Assembly (NCBI GenBank): GCA_963402885.1
Contig: OY727097.1
Span: forward strand, 21,080,001 to 21,144,000
From: Antedon bifida
Taxonomy: Eukaryota; Echinodermata; Crinoidea; Comatulida; Antedonidae
Length of the DNA stretch: 64,000 nt
Direction of reading: 5' to 3'
Shown: one piece after another, positions 46,917 to 60,900 of the stretch
Numbering within the stretch: position 1 is the first letter of the stretch
Layout of the letters: every line of letters begins with the position of its first letter
Position numbers and translations under genes: made by a program
The notes under the pieces: generated by a model
The model's input: the letters and a program-made list of their open reading frames with translations, nothing else
The model's database searches: none
What the model was told of the DNA's origin: nothing

Positions 46917-48965
46917 TTATTCCAACTGGATTATTACATCACCCTCTCCAATACTATCACCAGCATCAAAATTCACTGACTTAACCTGTAATGTATAAAA
47001 TATCCACATTATAATTAATAAAATAGACTAATTATTAATAAATGATTAAATAAACTTTTGTGTGAAACAAATTATTTAAGAGATAGATTAATAATTCAAT
47101 AAGAATGCCATATCTTTGGTGGAATCACGCCCCTATTTTTATCCTTCCTAAAACATCATACCAATTTAAAGAAATTACATCATTATTTATTATTTAATTA
47201 TCAATATTTCATTATCTAGTTTATACAAATAACATCATGATAATAATTCATTTTAAGTAAAAATTTACATTCATCAAATTTCATGTAAATAAAAACCGGA
47301 AATCTTTATATTAAATCAAAATTCAGTGTAATACAAGATTACTGTCAGGGTATTATATTTTGTATTATTAGTATTAGTAATTATTAAAAAAAAGGTAGAT
47401 TTTCTTCTGTGACGGAATAATACTTGATGATTTTTTATTAATACAAAGAACAAGGTGATCATTAGTTTCAAGTAAAACATTAGAATTCATCAAATTTCGT
47501 CTAAATATAAACCGACGATTGTTTTTTTAATTGTCTATATCGAAATTATTTAAATAACTTTACGGTAAAACAACAAAATTACTTTTTTCAGAAAGGATGT
47601 GGCAAAGAAGGCTACAGTGAAAAAATACAGTCAGAATACAAGATTGTGAATATTGAGTTACTACTCAATCCTAATATTTTTCTGCTTGTAGTACTTTAAT
47701 ATTTAATATTGAAAACATACTTATTTCTATTAGATTATAAGTAATGAGGTACACTAATAAAGTAATTGTGTTTCTATTCTTAATAATGAAAAAGCCATTT
47801 TAGATATGGCATTGAACAGGAAAAATAACAATCCTAATAACAATGTTGAATGCACGCCTACTCTACTAATTTATATAATTATATAATGCACTCTAATATT
47901 ATTAGTATGAGTACTTAGGACTAAGTGAACGTATTGGAGGCACAGAATTTTAAATGTTAATGGTATTAATGAGTTTTTAACTTGTATATTCGTTTATCAA
48001 ATTTATTCTTTATTGATATTTTTACCTATAATGTAAATATTATGATCAAATTGTTACTTAATAATAATTTGGAATTAGTGGACAAGTATTTCCTACCTAC
48101 TACACTATTTAGTCCCCAACTAGCTACCCAACAACTATCTGTCCAAAAACTAGCCCCTATCCATCTCCTCATCATTAGAAGTGGGAAGGAATTGCAGTAA
48201 TGCTGAAACATCAATTAGTTAATTACTTACAATTCCTGTTTCTAGAAACATAAGGACAGGGGCACTATAAATGCTAAAACATTAAAAGTCAGTTTTACTT
48301 ACAATGCCCGTTTTTGCTGCATGTAGACTGTTGTGCATTTTCATAGCTTCTACTATACACACCTCTTGACCCTCATAAACCTAAACAAGCACAATATCTT
48401 AGTGATTGATGTGACTACCTTAAAATTTAATATACTGAATTCAAGTCACTTTCTAATCTGACAGATCACCGTTTTCCACTATTTTAAACCATCATCTTCA
48501 ATGGTCATGCAATGTTAGTGCAATGTTGCGGCAGTCAAATATCATATCAGTTTTAGGATTTGTGATAAATTGCAATAATTGTAATAACAAGAACTTTTTT
48601 CAAAATCTATTTGAGGCATAATATAGTGATAAACAAATTTTAACAAATTTCGCTGATTATTTTTTGGTGGGATTTTCATGTTATTATCATTTGAATACAG
48701 AATATAAAAAAATAATTGATATCCCACTGCATTGAGAAAGCTGCAAAACATTTAAAAGTGTACACTTCCTCCCAGATCCAGCTAAAGGGTTATCTTTACA
48801 TTATTTGAGTAATGAGACTGTTACCTTTTCCCCCACTTGGACTGAGAGACTGAATAGTTTGCCTGGCATAGGAGAAATCACTTCTTTACTAGTATCTGGT
48901 TTTTTCTTCTCTGGCATTAGTGATTGTAATTCAGCAATAGCAGTTGTCACAATATTTATGGGATA
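46917..48965 (-). CDS. PCCA: PCCA exons encoding the biotinyl (BCCP-like) domain
   Basis: Exons 48965-48825, 48380-48303 and 46985-46917 encode [13 protein letters not shown], then [22 protein letters not shown] in pieces, then EAMKMHNSL with the biotinylated lysine between two methionines, then [16 protein letters not shown] and TAA at 46917-46919. The domain is complete and has the Pro-Met-Pro-Gly hairpin and the AMKM recognition site for holocarboxylase synthetase. Confidence 0.95.
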
Positions 48966-51900
48966 CTGAAAATGTTTTTAAAATACAAATAAAACCAGTC
49001 ATTTCAATAAAACAACAAATTATTTAATACTAGAGGGTGAGCTCGCTCCCCCTCTAGGAAGTGTAGACGATGGTTCTCGGAATGATAATGTTCTTCTTTT
49101 ACGTTTTCTGTCGGTTACCATTATTGAAAATGCTTGACATTTGTAAAACTAAACTATTCTGTTTCACAGTGTCTTAGATGATTAATAACATTTTAAAGTA
49201 TAGTCTTTATTATTTGGTAGGGCCCTTATAGGGCGGAGGTGGGGAGGCGGAGTTCATTTGACTCGAGGGAGGGGCTTATTCGAGGGATATATGTTAAATT
49301 TTTTAGTTTTAATAATATGGTAACATTTATAATCAAATGAAATCCTCTATCTAATAGATATGAAAAGTGGTAAAAAAGAATAACAAATGCTCGGTAAATT
49401 GTAGATAACAGTGCGATGAATTCTACTACAAATAGTATAATTGTGTTATTATAAATGTGGATGGGATGGACATTTATTAGATAGTTGGGTTGGCAGGGGG
49501 GGGGTGATTATTATTCAAAGTGATGTTTTATTGTAGAGGCGTTTATTCAAATAAATATCATCCTAATAAGTATTAATACATTATTTAATTTAAACATCTT
49601 TTGAAACTAACTGCCGTGACAGAGTGGGCCATTTCGGCCCAAGAAAGAAGACATTACGGCTTGCAACATGGGCAGACATCTCGGTCCTAACAGGACACAG
49701 ATAGCCTACAGTTATTCCTGCCAGCTTACTTAACAAAACTCAGCTATCGGGATTTCACTCGATTAATGTCTTATCATCAAATCTCCCTATGTAATTTTAT
49801 AATACTATTCCCCACAATATATTCCGATTCTTTATGGCGAATATTTAATAATCTTTATTAATTTGCAGTATAATTTTTATTTTTTAACTACTGTACCTTT
49901 CACACGCGTGGTCCGTTCCTAAAATAAACAAAAAACTAAAATGGCTATGACTAATGGCCAACTTAAGCTCCAGTCCTACTATAGTATCTGTTTTTTTCTT
50001 CCGTCTTCCAAAGGGACACTGTATTGATTGATGGAAAGTGCCTGTTTCCAGTCACCTTTAGGGTCAAATCTATTATTTTAACTGCTCCCTTGTGTATAAA
50101 AGAGAAAATAGTTGAAACCAAGTTGTTAAAGGTGAACTTATCATAAACCCGGAAATAACTTGACCGCCAAGAATTGAAATTGAGTAGAAAATCTACTGTT
50201 GAAATCATAAATGTTGTTAAAAAACTCTTTATAATATCTTGCTAAGATAGAAATATGGAAAAATAGCGGCGAACTGCACATTAATGTTATCAAATCTACG
50301 TTTCGCGGTACATCTGAGATAGATAAGGTAGGTATCCAAGGCGGAGATTTGTACCGAAGTTTTTGCATTGTGCTCGCCTATGTCAGAATTAACCATAATT
50401 TATATATAGATATTTAAAAAAATTATATGTTTGCGAAAAAAATGTGTATATAACTGGTTCTCAGAAATAAATATCTACAATCCCAAGTCATTGTTGCACT
50501 AAAGTGAGTTTTATGAGAGCTGATGATTTAGTATTTTATTTAGTATACAGTGCATGAAGCAAGTTTACATCACAGAATATACATTATAAATAACTTTTTC
50601 TACAAAGGGGAAATTCTGTTCTGTTTTAAACATCAAATATAATTGCTATTATTTTCTAGCATATTCAAGTTTATGTATTAAAATTTAAAATAATTAATCT
50701 ATTCACTTTGTAACATATAATGGATGAATGAAATTTGGTAATAATCTGCTCATAATTGAATGACCATAGTAAAAAGAAAACTTAATTAATTTAAATAAAA
50801 TGTACACAACTTACTATTGTTCCTTTGAATTGAATTTTCAAATTACCAGCAGCATCATGAGAAATTACCTTAAAGAAAAAATAATCATTGTAAATTTATT
50901 CATCATTATAAAACATTTACATAGAATTAAGGATAAAATAAAATGGTATGCCTAGCCATGTCTAGTTGTTGAATCCCAGTTTGTTGACTAATGGAAATTG
51001 GTTAACAAAGATTTTATGAATTTCGCGTCTTTAACATAGGTCGAAAACGAAACAACATTTTAAATTGAAAAAGTGTAATGTCATAGTGAAATTAATTTTT
51101 ATCACATATTCTGGAAGGTGATGAGGCTTAGATATCGGATCATGCATGATCAATATGGCTAACCGGACATTGTGACATCATCGTATTGCCACTCGAATAT
51201 GATATATAGGATATTTGTCTTTTTCGTCATAGCTCATTAAATTTAATCCACTTATTCTTTTTCCATTTTCCTCCAGATTTTGATAAAGGTCAATCAATTA
51301 TCTTTCGCATGATTTACCATTTTAAAAATTTTTTTCAAAAGCGTGAATTACTTGGGTCACTTATTTTCATCATTACAGTAAATTTCAATTTGTTATAGAT
51401 CCTCAGAATGAAAAGTGATGCTCATGATTAAAACGTTTTCTGGAAGCTGTTGAAGTGTAAGATATGAAATCATGTACACATTTTGCGCATCGGATGTTGT
51501 GGCGTCATCCTATGTCCAGTTGAATTATAAAAGTCATATTTCATCTTTTGCGTCATAGTTCATCACATATAAACAAGCACGTATCTATATTCTACGTATC
51601 CAAAAGTCTTCAATACGTTAATATGTTGTTGCTCAGATAATTCCCTAAAAAAATTGCTATGTTTCATTTTGATGACTTCATCATGTTAAAAATTGGAATA
51701 AAAGGCGGGTCCCATTATTTTCACCTATGCTGCACTGTACGTAGTATGTATACAGTATATAGTGTATACAGTATATAGTGTCTACAGTATAATAGTGTAT
51801 ACTGTATACAGTATATAGTGTATACTGTATACAGTATATACTTAGACACAAAATAGAGAGTACACTAACAACATTTTATTTTCTTCAGGTCACAATGGCA

Positions 51901-54900
51901 TAATCGTTTTTCTGTGTGCAATATTCTGACGTGGACAAGGCATTTGCGCGGCGGATAACCTAACTCTTCCATAGTGACAAGTTCAAATCTAGTTTTATAT
52001 CATGATAGCCTGTCATTTGTACGATAGTCAATTTTTACAGCTGCAAGACTTTAAACATACGGCAACCCACGATATTCAAATTTTTTATAATGATGACATA
52101 ATATCATTTTGTATGTCAAATATGTACATCAATTCAAATCTACAACTCATTGGCTTCCATAATTATTAAGTTAAAAAAAGTTCATTCTGAGGAGCTATAT
52201 GAAATTAAAAAGGTACATTTTTATACACATTTGCCCATTGGAGAGCACATGATTTTCTGATATAAGTTTCACATGCACATGTGTCGTTATTTGACATTTA
52301 GAAATTTATCACATAGGGTATAAAGAACAAAAATCAATTGTAAATTGCGTTTTCTCGCGATGAGGAAAAAGAAATGCGCATGTGGTGAAACGATAAAATG
52401 TCCTGAACCATGCTCTAACTTGATTAGAAATTGATTTTTAGCATTTTAAATGTTGACACGAAATGTCCGAAATTGTCTATATGACAGTTTCAACAATGTA
52501 TTAAAGTGCAAATGTTTAGTGTAGTACATTTGTTAACTATAAAACCTAAAAACAAACAAATCTCCTCTTTGCATTTCCCCATCCCTAAATGTTAAAATAT
52601 TTATAATGAATTCTGTATGGTATTTCTATCAATTGGCCTGAGTTTAGCAATATTCACTGGACCGTGTAGGTATTGAACCGCTTTACATTCACTAATGTTG
52701 AATCAGACGTTTGGCCACATTTCTTTCTGCGCACCACACTTTAGTTGTGCAAACTCCTTAGATTATAAATATTATGTTTGTCCCCCTCGAAAACCCAGGT
52801 CTTGAACTACCCGATGTTCATAATTCTATATTGTATACTATATAAGATCTAAATTTAGTAATAGTTTAGTCATTTATATTGTTACTAACAAAACGTGATT
52901 GTGATAATAAAGACATGATTTTTCAATATGAATGTTATAATTGTGTACCATCCAAAATTGTGGGTTTGGTACCATACAATGAACAAAATTGTCATTTCAG
53001 TAAATTTGATTCAGGATTTGGAAAATCACTGTGTGAGGACGACATAGCGTACAGTCCTGTGGTACACATAGCCATCCATGAATTTTAATATTGTTTGAAA
53101 ATACTGTATAGAGAAAAAAGATAAAAATATAAGAAAATAATGAAAAAGAGAGGATAATTATATAAAATAAATATAGAAACAGAAATAAAAAACAAGTTGT
53201 AACTGAGGAATTGGTATTGTTCAAATTGTATGAATGACATTGACAGGAGGAAATATAATGGTGGTAAGTGTTGGTGGTCACAATAAGAAAACAAAAATGT
53301 TTTTTTTTTAATCAAAACTTTTCCAGGCTTGTTGTAACTTTGGTTAGCATAATGGACCTTTCTCTGAATTGGTGCAGCCTACTTTTTTGATGGCATCAAA
53401 GCTGCATAGCGTAATGCATATTATATTAAATTCTATTCTATTCTAAGTATGCTCAAAATTAATTTTAATTAGAGCATGTTTGAGGTCATTTAACAAATTT
53501 GATGCACTGTTTTTTTTGTGCACAATTTGTGTTTTTTTAGCCTTTTTTTCTCGCTAATCACAAGCAAAATAAACACTTGCTTTACCTGAACACTACATGC
53601 CTGACCATCAACCTCCAGATCTAATAAATCAGCAGAAATTGACCAGGATTTGTTGACATTTACTATTCTGTCTCCTATAATCACCTATGGAGAAACAAAC
53701 AGATATTACAATTATACCTCTCCTAAAAAAACAAAAACTGTAAATATACATATTTAGAAACAAGTCGAATTGTGGCATACAACATTGTATAACATGTATT
53801 CTGAAAAAATAATTTTCCTGAAAGTCAAAAGGTTTCCAGCACTGTTTCGAAAGGTGAAGGGGACAAATAAAAGCTCTCTGAGCAATTTTAGATTGTTTCA
53901 TTCGAGTTTGAGCACATTCCACTCTGTCCCAATTTCTGAGAGATTGTCTCCTTGTGTCCTGTTGTCTCGCAACCCTGAATTGGCCCACATTTCAATGTTT
54001 TTTTTTTTCATAAAAAGTCAGCAAACCAAACTAACTTAATGTGAACAGAACCTTAGCAATTCTTCAGCTTACGGCATTAATTAACTATTTGTATGGCAGG
54101 AATTTACGTTGTGGTATGAACTAAAGATTTGTATAAAATAACTAAGCCTTTTTATCATTAATATGTCTGCAATGTATCCAAAGGAAACCAATAAATCTAT
54201 TGCATTTATAAAATGTTTACAAAAATGTAAAAACTATCTAAAAAAATACTAAGGTCTTTGTGAAAAGAGACTCTTTAAAGTAAAATATTATTAATATTAA
54301 AGTCAAAATAGATGGGTTTTTTCTTAAGATTAAAAGACATTGATTTGCATTTAGAGGCATTGACATATTCCAAGTGTCGCACCAGAGAATGAGTCTGTCA
54401 ACGTCTTCTTGTAACAACAACAACATATCATTTAAGGTTTGTATAGACTTAAATAATTTAATATCGTCAGCAAACATAAGAATGACGAGGAACAAAAGAA
54501 AAATCATTGATAAGAGGCTTCAAAATAAACCCCTGAGGTACACCAGATAAAACTGGAAGCCATTCAGACGTGTTACCATCAAAAGTGACTCTCTGAAACC
54601 TGTCCGATAAATACAGTGACTTGTAAAAAATAAAATCATGATTTAAGCAAAATTTTTGGAGTTTGAACAAGAGCAACTTATGGGAGACCCTGTCAAAGGC
54701 TTTTGCCATATCTGTATCAACTTCGCATTGACCCTTTATTTATTTATTGCATCATACGCATATGACAACAGAACAGACACATTGGACCTTCCTGGGTAAA
54801 ATCCATGTTGATGGTCACTAATAACTGGTGATATATGATTACAATTTTGGTCATGTACAATTTTTTCAAAGACTTTAGAAATAGTAGGCAACAACGAAAC

Positions 54901-57900
54901 CGCCTCCAAATCTGTCACATTATTCATCAAAAACACATCTAATGATACTGGTAATGTTTTCCAGAGGATTAAAAATAGCTCTTTGCCAAGTAGACCAGGG
55001 TTTTCCTTTTTATTACACAAGTTATGTGCAAAGATATGAATTATTACGACGATAGAATGAGAAAATTACACCTCTAGATGGCTAGAAATTGCAATCATAA
55101 TCAACACTACAGAAAATATATAAACAAATTTGGGACCATCGGCATCCCCACCCTAAAAAATAGGTGATGGGGATATGTCCCATTGTCCTCTGCACCATTG
55201 GCACTGGCAGACAGAGTAACCTGTACGGCATAGAATGAATCCTTCAATTGCTTACTTTGTAACTTTTCTCAAGGTCTTCTACTTGCACAGATATATTTTG
55301 ATTTTCAATATTTACAATGAGGTTTAAAACTTTCTGAGGTGATCCTTTACAGCCAATTCTATAAAAAAAAAGAAAAACTACAGTGGTTGTGTGGAAACTG
55401 TCAATATTTTAGTTGCTAATTTAACTGATTACAAATTCATACTGTATGAAATAGTTTTTTTTGATACAGAGTATCATAACAATCATATTGAAAACAAAAT
55501 TATACACTTTAAATAATTAAAGGCCTGAGGCCAGACATAACAATTACAACCCTGAACTGAACTGAACACGTTTTTATGCTAATAATAATTGAATTGATGA
55601 TTTTGGGGGTGATACTACTATGTATTGATGTGTTGCTGTTTCATGATAATGATGCTATACTAATTGCGAAACTGCACATTAATAACGCTGTATAAATGAT
55701 ATTGCTGTTAATGTATCAGTTTTTTATTTGAAGATGGAAATGCTGATAAAGATAATATGACTAAAGCTGCTTTTATATAGCAACTGGATTCGGTCCGGTG
55801 CCCTAAGAAAAATATCATGGAAAATGGGTTCAGTGGTAAAAGCATAGGATCATTCACACCAACGATTTGAAAACATACATTTGGACTCCGAATTTGGGGC
55901 GATAGATCAAGAAGCCATTTGATTTCCGAAATCGTACAATTTGTTCTTTTGTCCAATCAGCAGTGAGCATAAATTACCTTGATGTGAAAGCATGTTCAAT
56001 GCTCACGATATTTTCTCACAGCACCAGAATCGGGGCGCAATGTGAAAGCAGCTTAACTACTAAACAATTATAAAGTTTTCTTTGCCAGTCTTAAACTAGC
56101 AACAAATTAAACAATGTGACATGCCTGGTTTGATTTAAGAATGTTCTATCCTTCAGCAGCTGTCTCATCAAAATACTTGTTGCCATAGAAACAAGCTGTA
56201 GTTGCTCCATTTCAGTTAATTTGTGTCCTAAATTAGAATAAAAATATATACAAACATTAATGTAAGAAGCAAAGGAAAATATTGTGGAAGCAACATTAGA
56301 TGTATTCTTCCCAGCCAGTAAAAACTAAAACATGAACTAGGGGTCAAGTGCCCAATATAGTGCTCAAAGTATTGAGGCTTTGCACTGTATAACAAGTAAA
56401 TGTGAGCATAAGCTCAATTCCTGCCGAAGAAAAAAATATCTGTGGATTGTATCCTACAGTATATTTTTCTTACAAAAAATATCTATCAGCAAATTCTGAG
56501 TGCCAGATTCGCATTGTTATTAATTAAACTTCATTCCACCTGCAGCCTCTTTAAATAGAAAAGTAAATTTGTCAACTTAAAAAATATTCTCTCAATTAAA
56601 TATACTAATTTTTGATCAGTAACAAAAAAATCTCCGAAAAGGGCAATTTAATTTAATACTGACACAGTTGAATTTGTTTGGAAAGAAATATCAAATTATA
56701 GAGTAGTAGTTATCCAATACAGTAATTAGTTGTCAGTTCAGAGGCATACTAATATCTGCTTCTGTTTGATTAGTTGTGTGTGATTAGTTGATGGTTGACA
56801 ATAAATCACTTTTGACTTTTATAGTTTACATTATTGATTTAAAAAAAAAGAAACCTTTAAATCCTTCTGGGTATTCTTCTGGAAGGAAGTTGGTAGTTAT
56901 AGCACCATCAATAAATCGTGGATGAACTAACACATCTTGTAGAAGGGAAATATTATGGGTAACACCTAAAATAAAAGAAATAATAATTTAGTACATTAAA
57001 AAACACTGTTTTATTAAACTTATGTAATAAATTGTATATATAGTGCTTTTCCAAGCTGATCAAAACAGTTCACAATAGATTAATATGCGGTAACATGCAA
57101 CAATCTGGCCGACGTCCTATCTATAGTGCAGGGCTTGAGGTGGACCAGTAATACGTGATAACACTAGTACTCTTCCGAAAGATGCACTGGGTTAAAGTTT
57201 AATACAAGCATTTAGGCAAGTGAATAACCAATTATGCACCTCCTTGGACATGCTGCTACATCACATAATTAAGGTGGTCATTTTAGTGCCTTTCTATTTA
57301 GTTATCCGCATTTAGCGGATAACTCCTTGTAACTACCCTGTTTCATCATCTTTTTTTTTTCTTTTTTTTTTCTGTATTCTTCTTTCTTTCTGTCAATTTT
57401 GTGTCTCGCGTATCTCAAAAACGTGTAAACATAACATATAACTTTGTCAACATGTGGGCATTTACGTGAAATTGTGCACCTGCTATTGTGAATGACGTCA
57501 CAGTTGCGCAACAAGACTTGCGCGCGTTTTTACGAATTTCGCGTATTTAACATAGATCGAAAACCATATAACAATTGAAATTGAAACTTAACAAAAGTTT
57601 AATTTACATTTTGCGCTAACTGACTGTGGAAAAAAAAAGGCATGTTTCACACGAAGTTACGCACTTACGCACGTTTAAAATTTCATATTTTCAATTTTTT
57701 ACGCGCGCGGTGCGCACGTAGCGTTGAATACAATTTTTTTCATGTGATTTGTGTTTTTCCAGCCTTTTCTAGTAATTTTACCAACTTTTGAACAATTTCG
57801 ACTTAAAATTACGTCATACGGGCACGTCAAATTGGATAATTTACGTGTGTTTTTGATGAAAAAGTTCAAAAATTTGTCAAAATATGTTAAAATTATACCT

Positions 57901-60900
57901 TTTTGAAACAGTTTCTAAACTAAACGGTAAAAGTTATTTTTATTTTGTATTCTGGAAGACGATGAGTTGTAGATATCGTATCATGCATCAATATGGCTAA
58001 CCGAACATTGTGACGTCATTGTATGGCCATGCGAATATAAAATATAGGATTTTTGTATCTTTCGTCATAGCGCATCACATTTAATAGAGCGCATCTCTAC
58101 TTATCCGTTTTCCATTTTAACCCAGATTTATATATTATCTAGGCCAATCAACTATCTTTCGCATGAGTTAAAAATATTTAAATTTTATGACGTCATCATG
58201 TCTAAAAATGAAAATAACGTGGGTCACTTATTTTCATCTTTACAGTAAATCTGTTATAGCTCGTCAGAAAAAACGTGATAATCATGATTAAAACGTTTTC
58301 TGGAAGCTATTGGATTGTAGATACGAATTCATGTGAACATTTTGCCAATCAGATGTTGTGACGTCATCATATGGCCAGTTGAATAAAAAAAGTCGCATTT
58401 TCATCTTTTAGGTCATAATCCATTACATTTAAAAGAGCGCGCATCAATATTTCACAGATTCTAATTTCTTCTACACGTTAATATGTTGTTGAGATAATGT
58501 CCTTCCGAAATTGCTATCTTAGTGTTTCATTTTGATACCGTCGCCATGTTAAAAATAGGAATAAACGGCGGGTCCCATAATTTCACCTATTCTACACTGT
58601 ATGTAATATATACAGATTACCGTTTGCACTGTATATACTATATGACACAAAATTGACAGCAAGTCAGCAATAACAGCATATCACATTCTTCAGTTAAGGT
58701 CATAATGCCATAATCTTTTTCTGTGTGCAAAAAATCCAACGTATGACGTGCACGCGGCGTATGTCGTGCGGATAACTAACTCGTCAAAGTGACGAGTTCA
58801 AATCTAGTTAAAAATTAATATCAGGGAAGAGTGAAATTACATTCGATCCTGCTATTATGACTAATTACCAAAATAATACATATAAAGTGTACTGAAAATT
58901 GAATGTTGCTGAGCGTCATTGGATCTCAATTTTTAATTGAACCAATATTTCAACAAATCTTAATTTAATTTCCTGAATCACCAAGAAACTGAATTGTTTT
59001 TGTCAACATTTTCACCATCTTGACCATCATAATGAGGACATTTCATTTAAATTACTAACTAATGTGATATTGATGGATTTATTGATAATTAATGTTGAAC
59101 CATGACGTGATTATAAATATTGCAATGTGCAAAGTATCAATAGATACATTCAGTGTTGTCATGATAGCAAAAAAAATACAATAATTAATACATTTGGTAC
59201 TACAAGTCACTGGTTTTCAGATGAGTATAAACATTTCAGAATTATAAATTATTTCCCAAATACAATCTGAAACTCAATTGATGTGGAAGTTGTGAAATCA
59301 CAACATTTTGACATTATTCTAAAGATAACAAATTCTGAGAAATGAGTCTGGAATTAGAAAATGCATTTGGTAAAGAAATACGGAAACAAGCAGAAGTGTG
59401 GCTATGTATATATGCAGTGGTTGGCATTATTGGTATATTTGCAAATCTATTAGTACTTGCTGTGTTTCTTGTCATTTCAAATGGTGGCAGAAATATTACT
59501 GCAGCACTCCTCATTCATCAATCAGTAGTTGATCTACTTTCAAGTATTGTATTTCTACCTTTTTATGTTATCCCAGAGGGATGGTTAATTACAAATAAAG
59601 ATGCCGGTGATGTATTTTGCAAAGGTCGTTCAGCTTTCTGGGTGTTAGCAACTACATCAACAATGAATCTTGTGTTAATTACTGTTGAACGATATTATGC
59701 CATTGTTCATCCAATCAAGCACTATGTTCATTGCAAAAACATAAAGTTATGGCGGTTGTTGCCAATAATTTATATTTACGCTTTATTCGCCCAAGGTCAT
59801 CTGTTCTTTGTTGCACAAATTGACGAAGACTTTTACTGCTATTATAATTGGAGTAATACAAATGAAAATCTTCAAGCTATCATTGGAATGCAGAGCTTTA
59901 TTTTTTCATGGTTGATACCAATTATAATTATTGTATTTGCTTATTCAACAATCCTTCTTTCAATACGAAAAATGTATTCGGAATTCCCCAATGGTGATGG
60001 ATCTGGCGGCAGCAGGCGGCGGTTCATTGCACACAAAAACCTTACCAACACTTTTATCGCTGTTTCCATTGCATTTGCTGTTTGTTGGACACCTGATATG
60101 TTTATATATCTTACTCATAATGTCAGCTCTGGTACATTACCAAAAAATATGGAAAATGGAGTTGGTCATCGTTTAACAGTGTTGTTGGCAGTTTGTAATA
60201 TGGTTGTTAATCCCTTTATTTACACTTTTAAATATAACAAATTTAAAACCGGTCTATCTAAAATGTTCATTGACATTAAAACAAGTTCAAGACAAACATG
60301 AATATCAAACATTACGGAGGTTTCGCAACCTTACGAATACGATAACGAAAACTTCACACATTTGTGAAACTTTTGAGCTGATCCCCATTTCATATTCGTG
60401 TTGACGAATATCACCAGTCATATTTGTAACTACAAAACGAGTATAGTTTTTGATCTATTTTGCACATTTTGCATTTGAATCAGGAATGATTCAAGATTAT
60501 AATATAATTATAGATTTATTGAAAATAATTTACTGAAGTAATTTACTAAAATGCCAGGTCAATTTTGATAAATAGCAGTTTTTAAAGTCCTCACTCGCTT
60601 TGATGTTACGCTAGGCCTAGGCAGCCAAGCACCAAGCAACACGCTTTACCGCAGTCATATTTTGGACGGCGCCCTCAATATTTCGTTGCCATGCGAAACA
60701 GATTTTTACTGGCTTACGAAAACGAATATGTGTGCATGACGTATCCGTTTTCGTTATTGTATTCGTAAGATTGCGAAACCTCTCTAGTAATGTTACAGAT
60801 TGTCAAACTGACAAATTATAGATATTAAGAATTTGAATCTACAATTATAAGTAAATTATATTTGATTAACTTCTTTACTCAATGAATTATTATTGTTGTA

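Noticed and set aside
53770..54039. 89-codon plus-strand open frame in a PCCA intron
   Set aside because: An equally long frame is open on the other strand and neither shows a recognisable family or start context.
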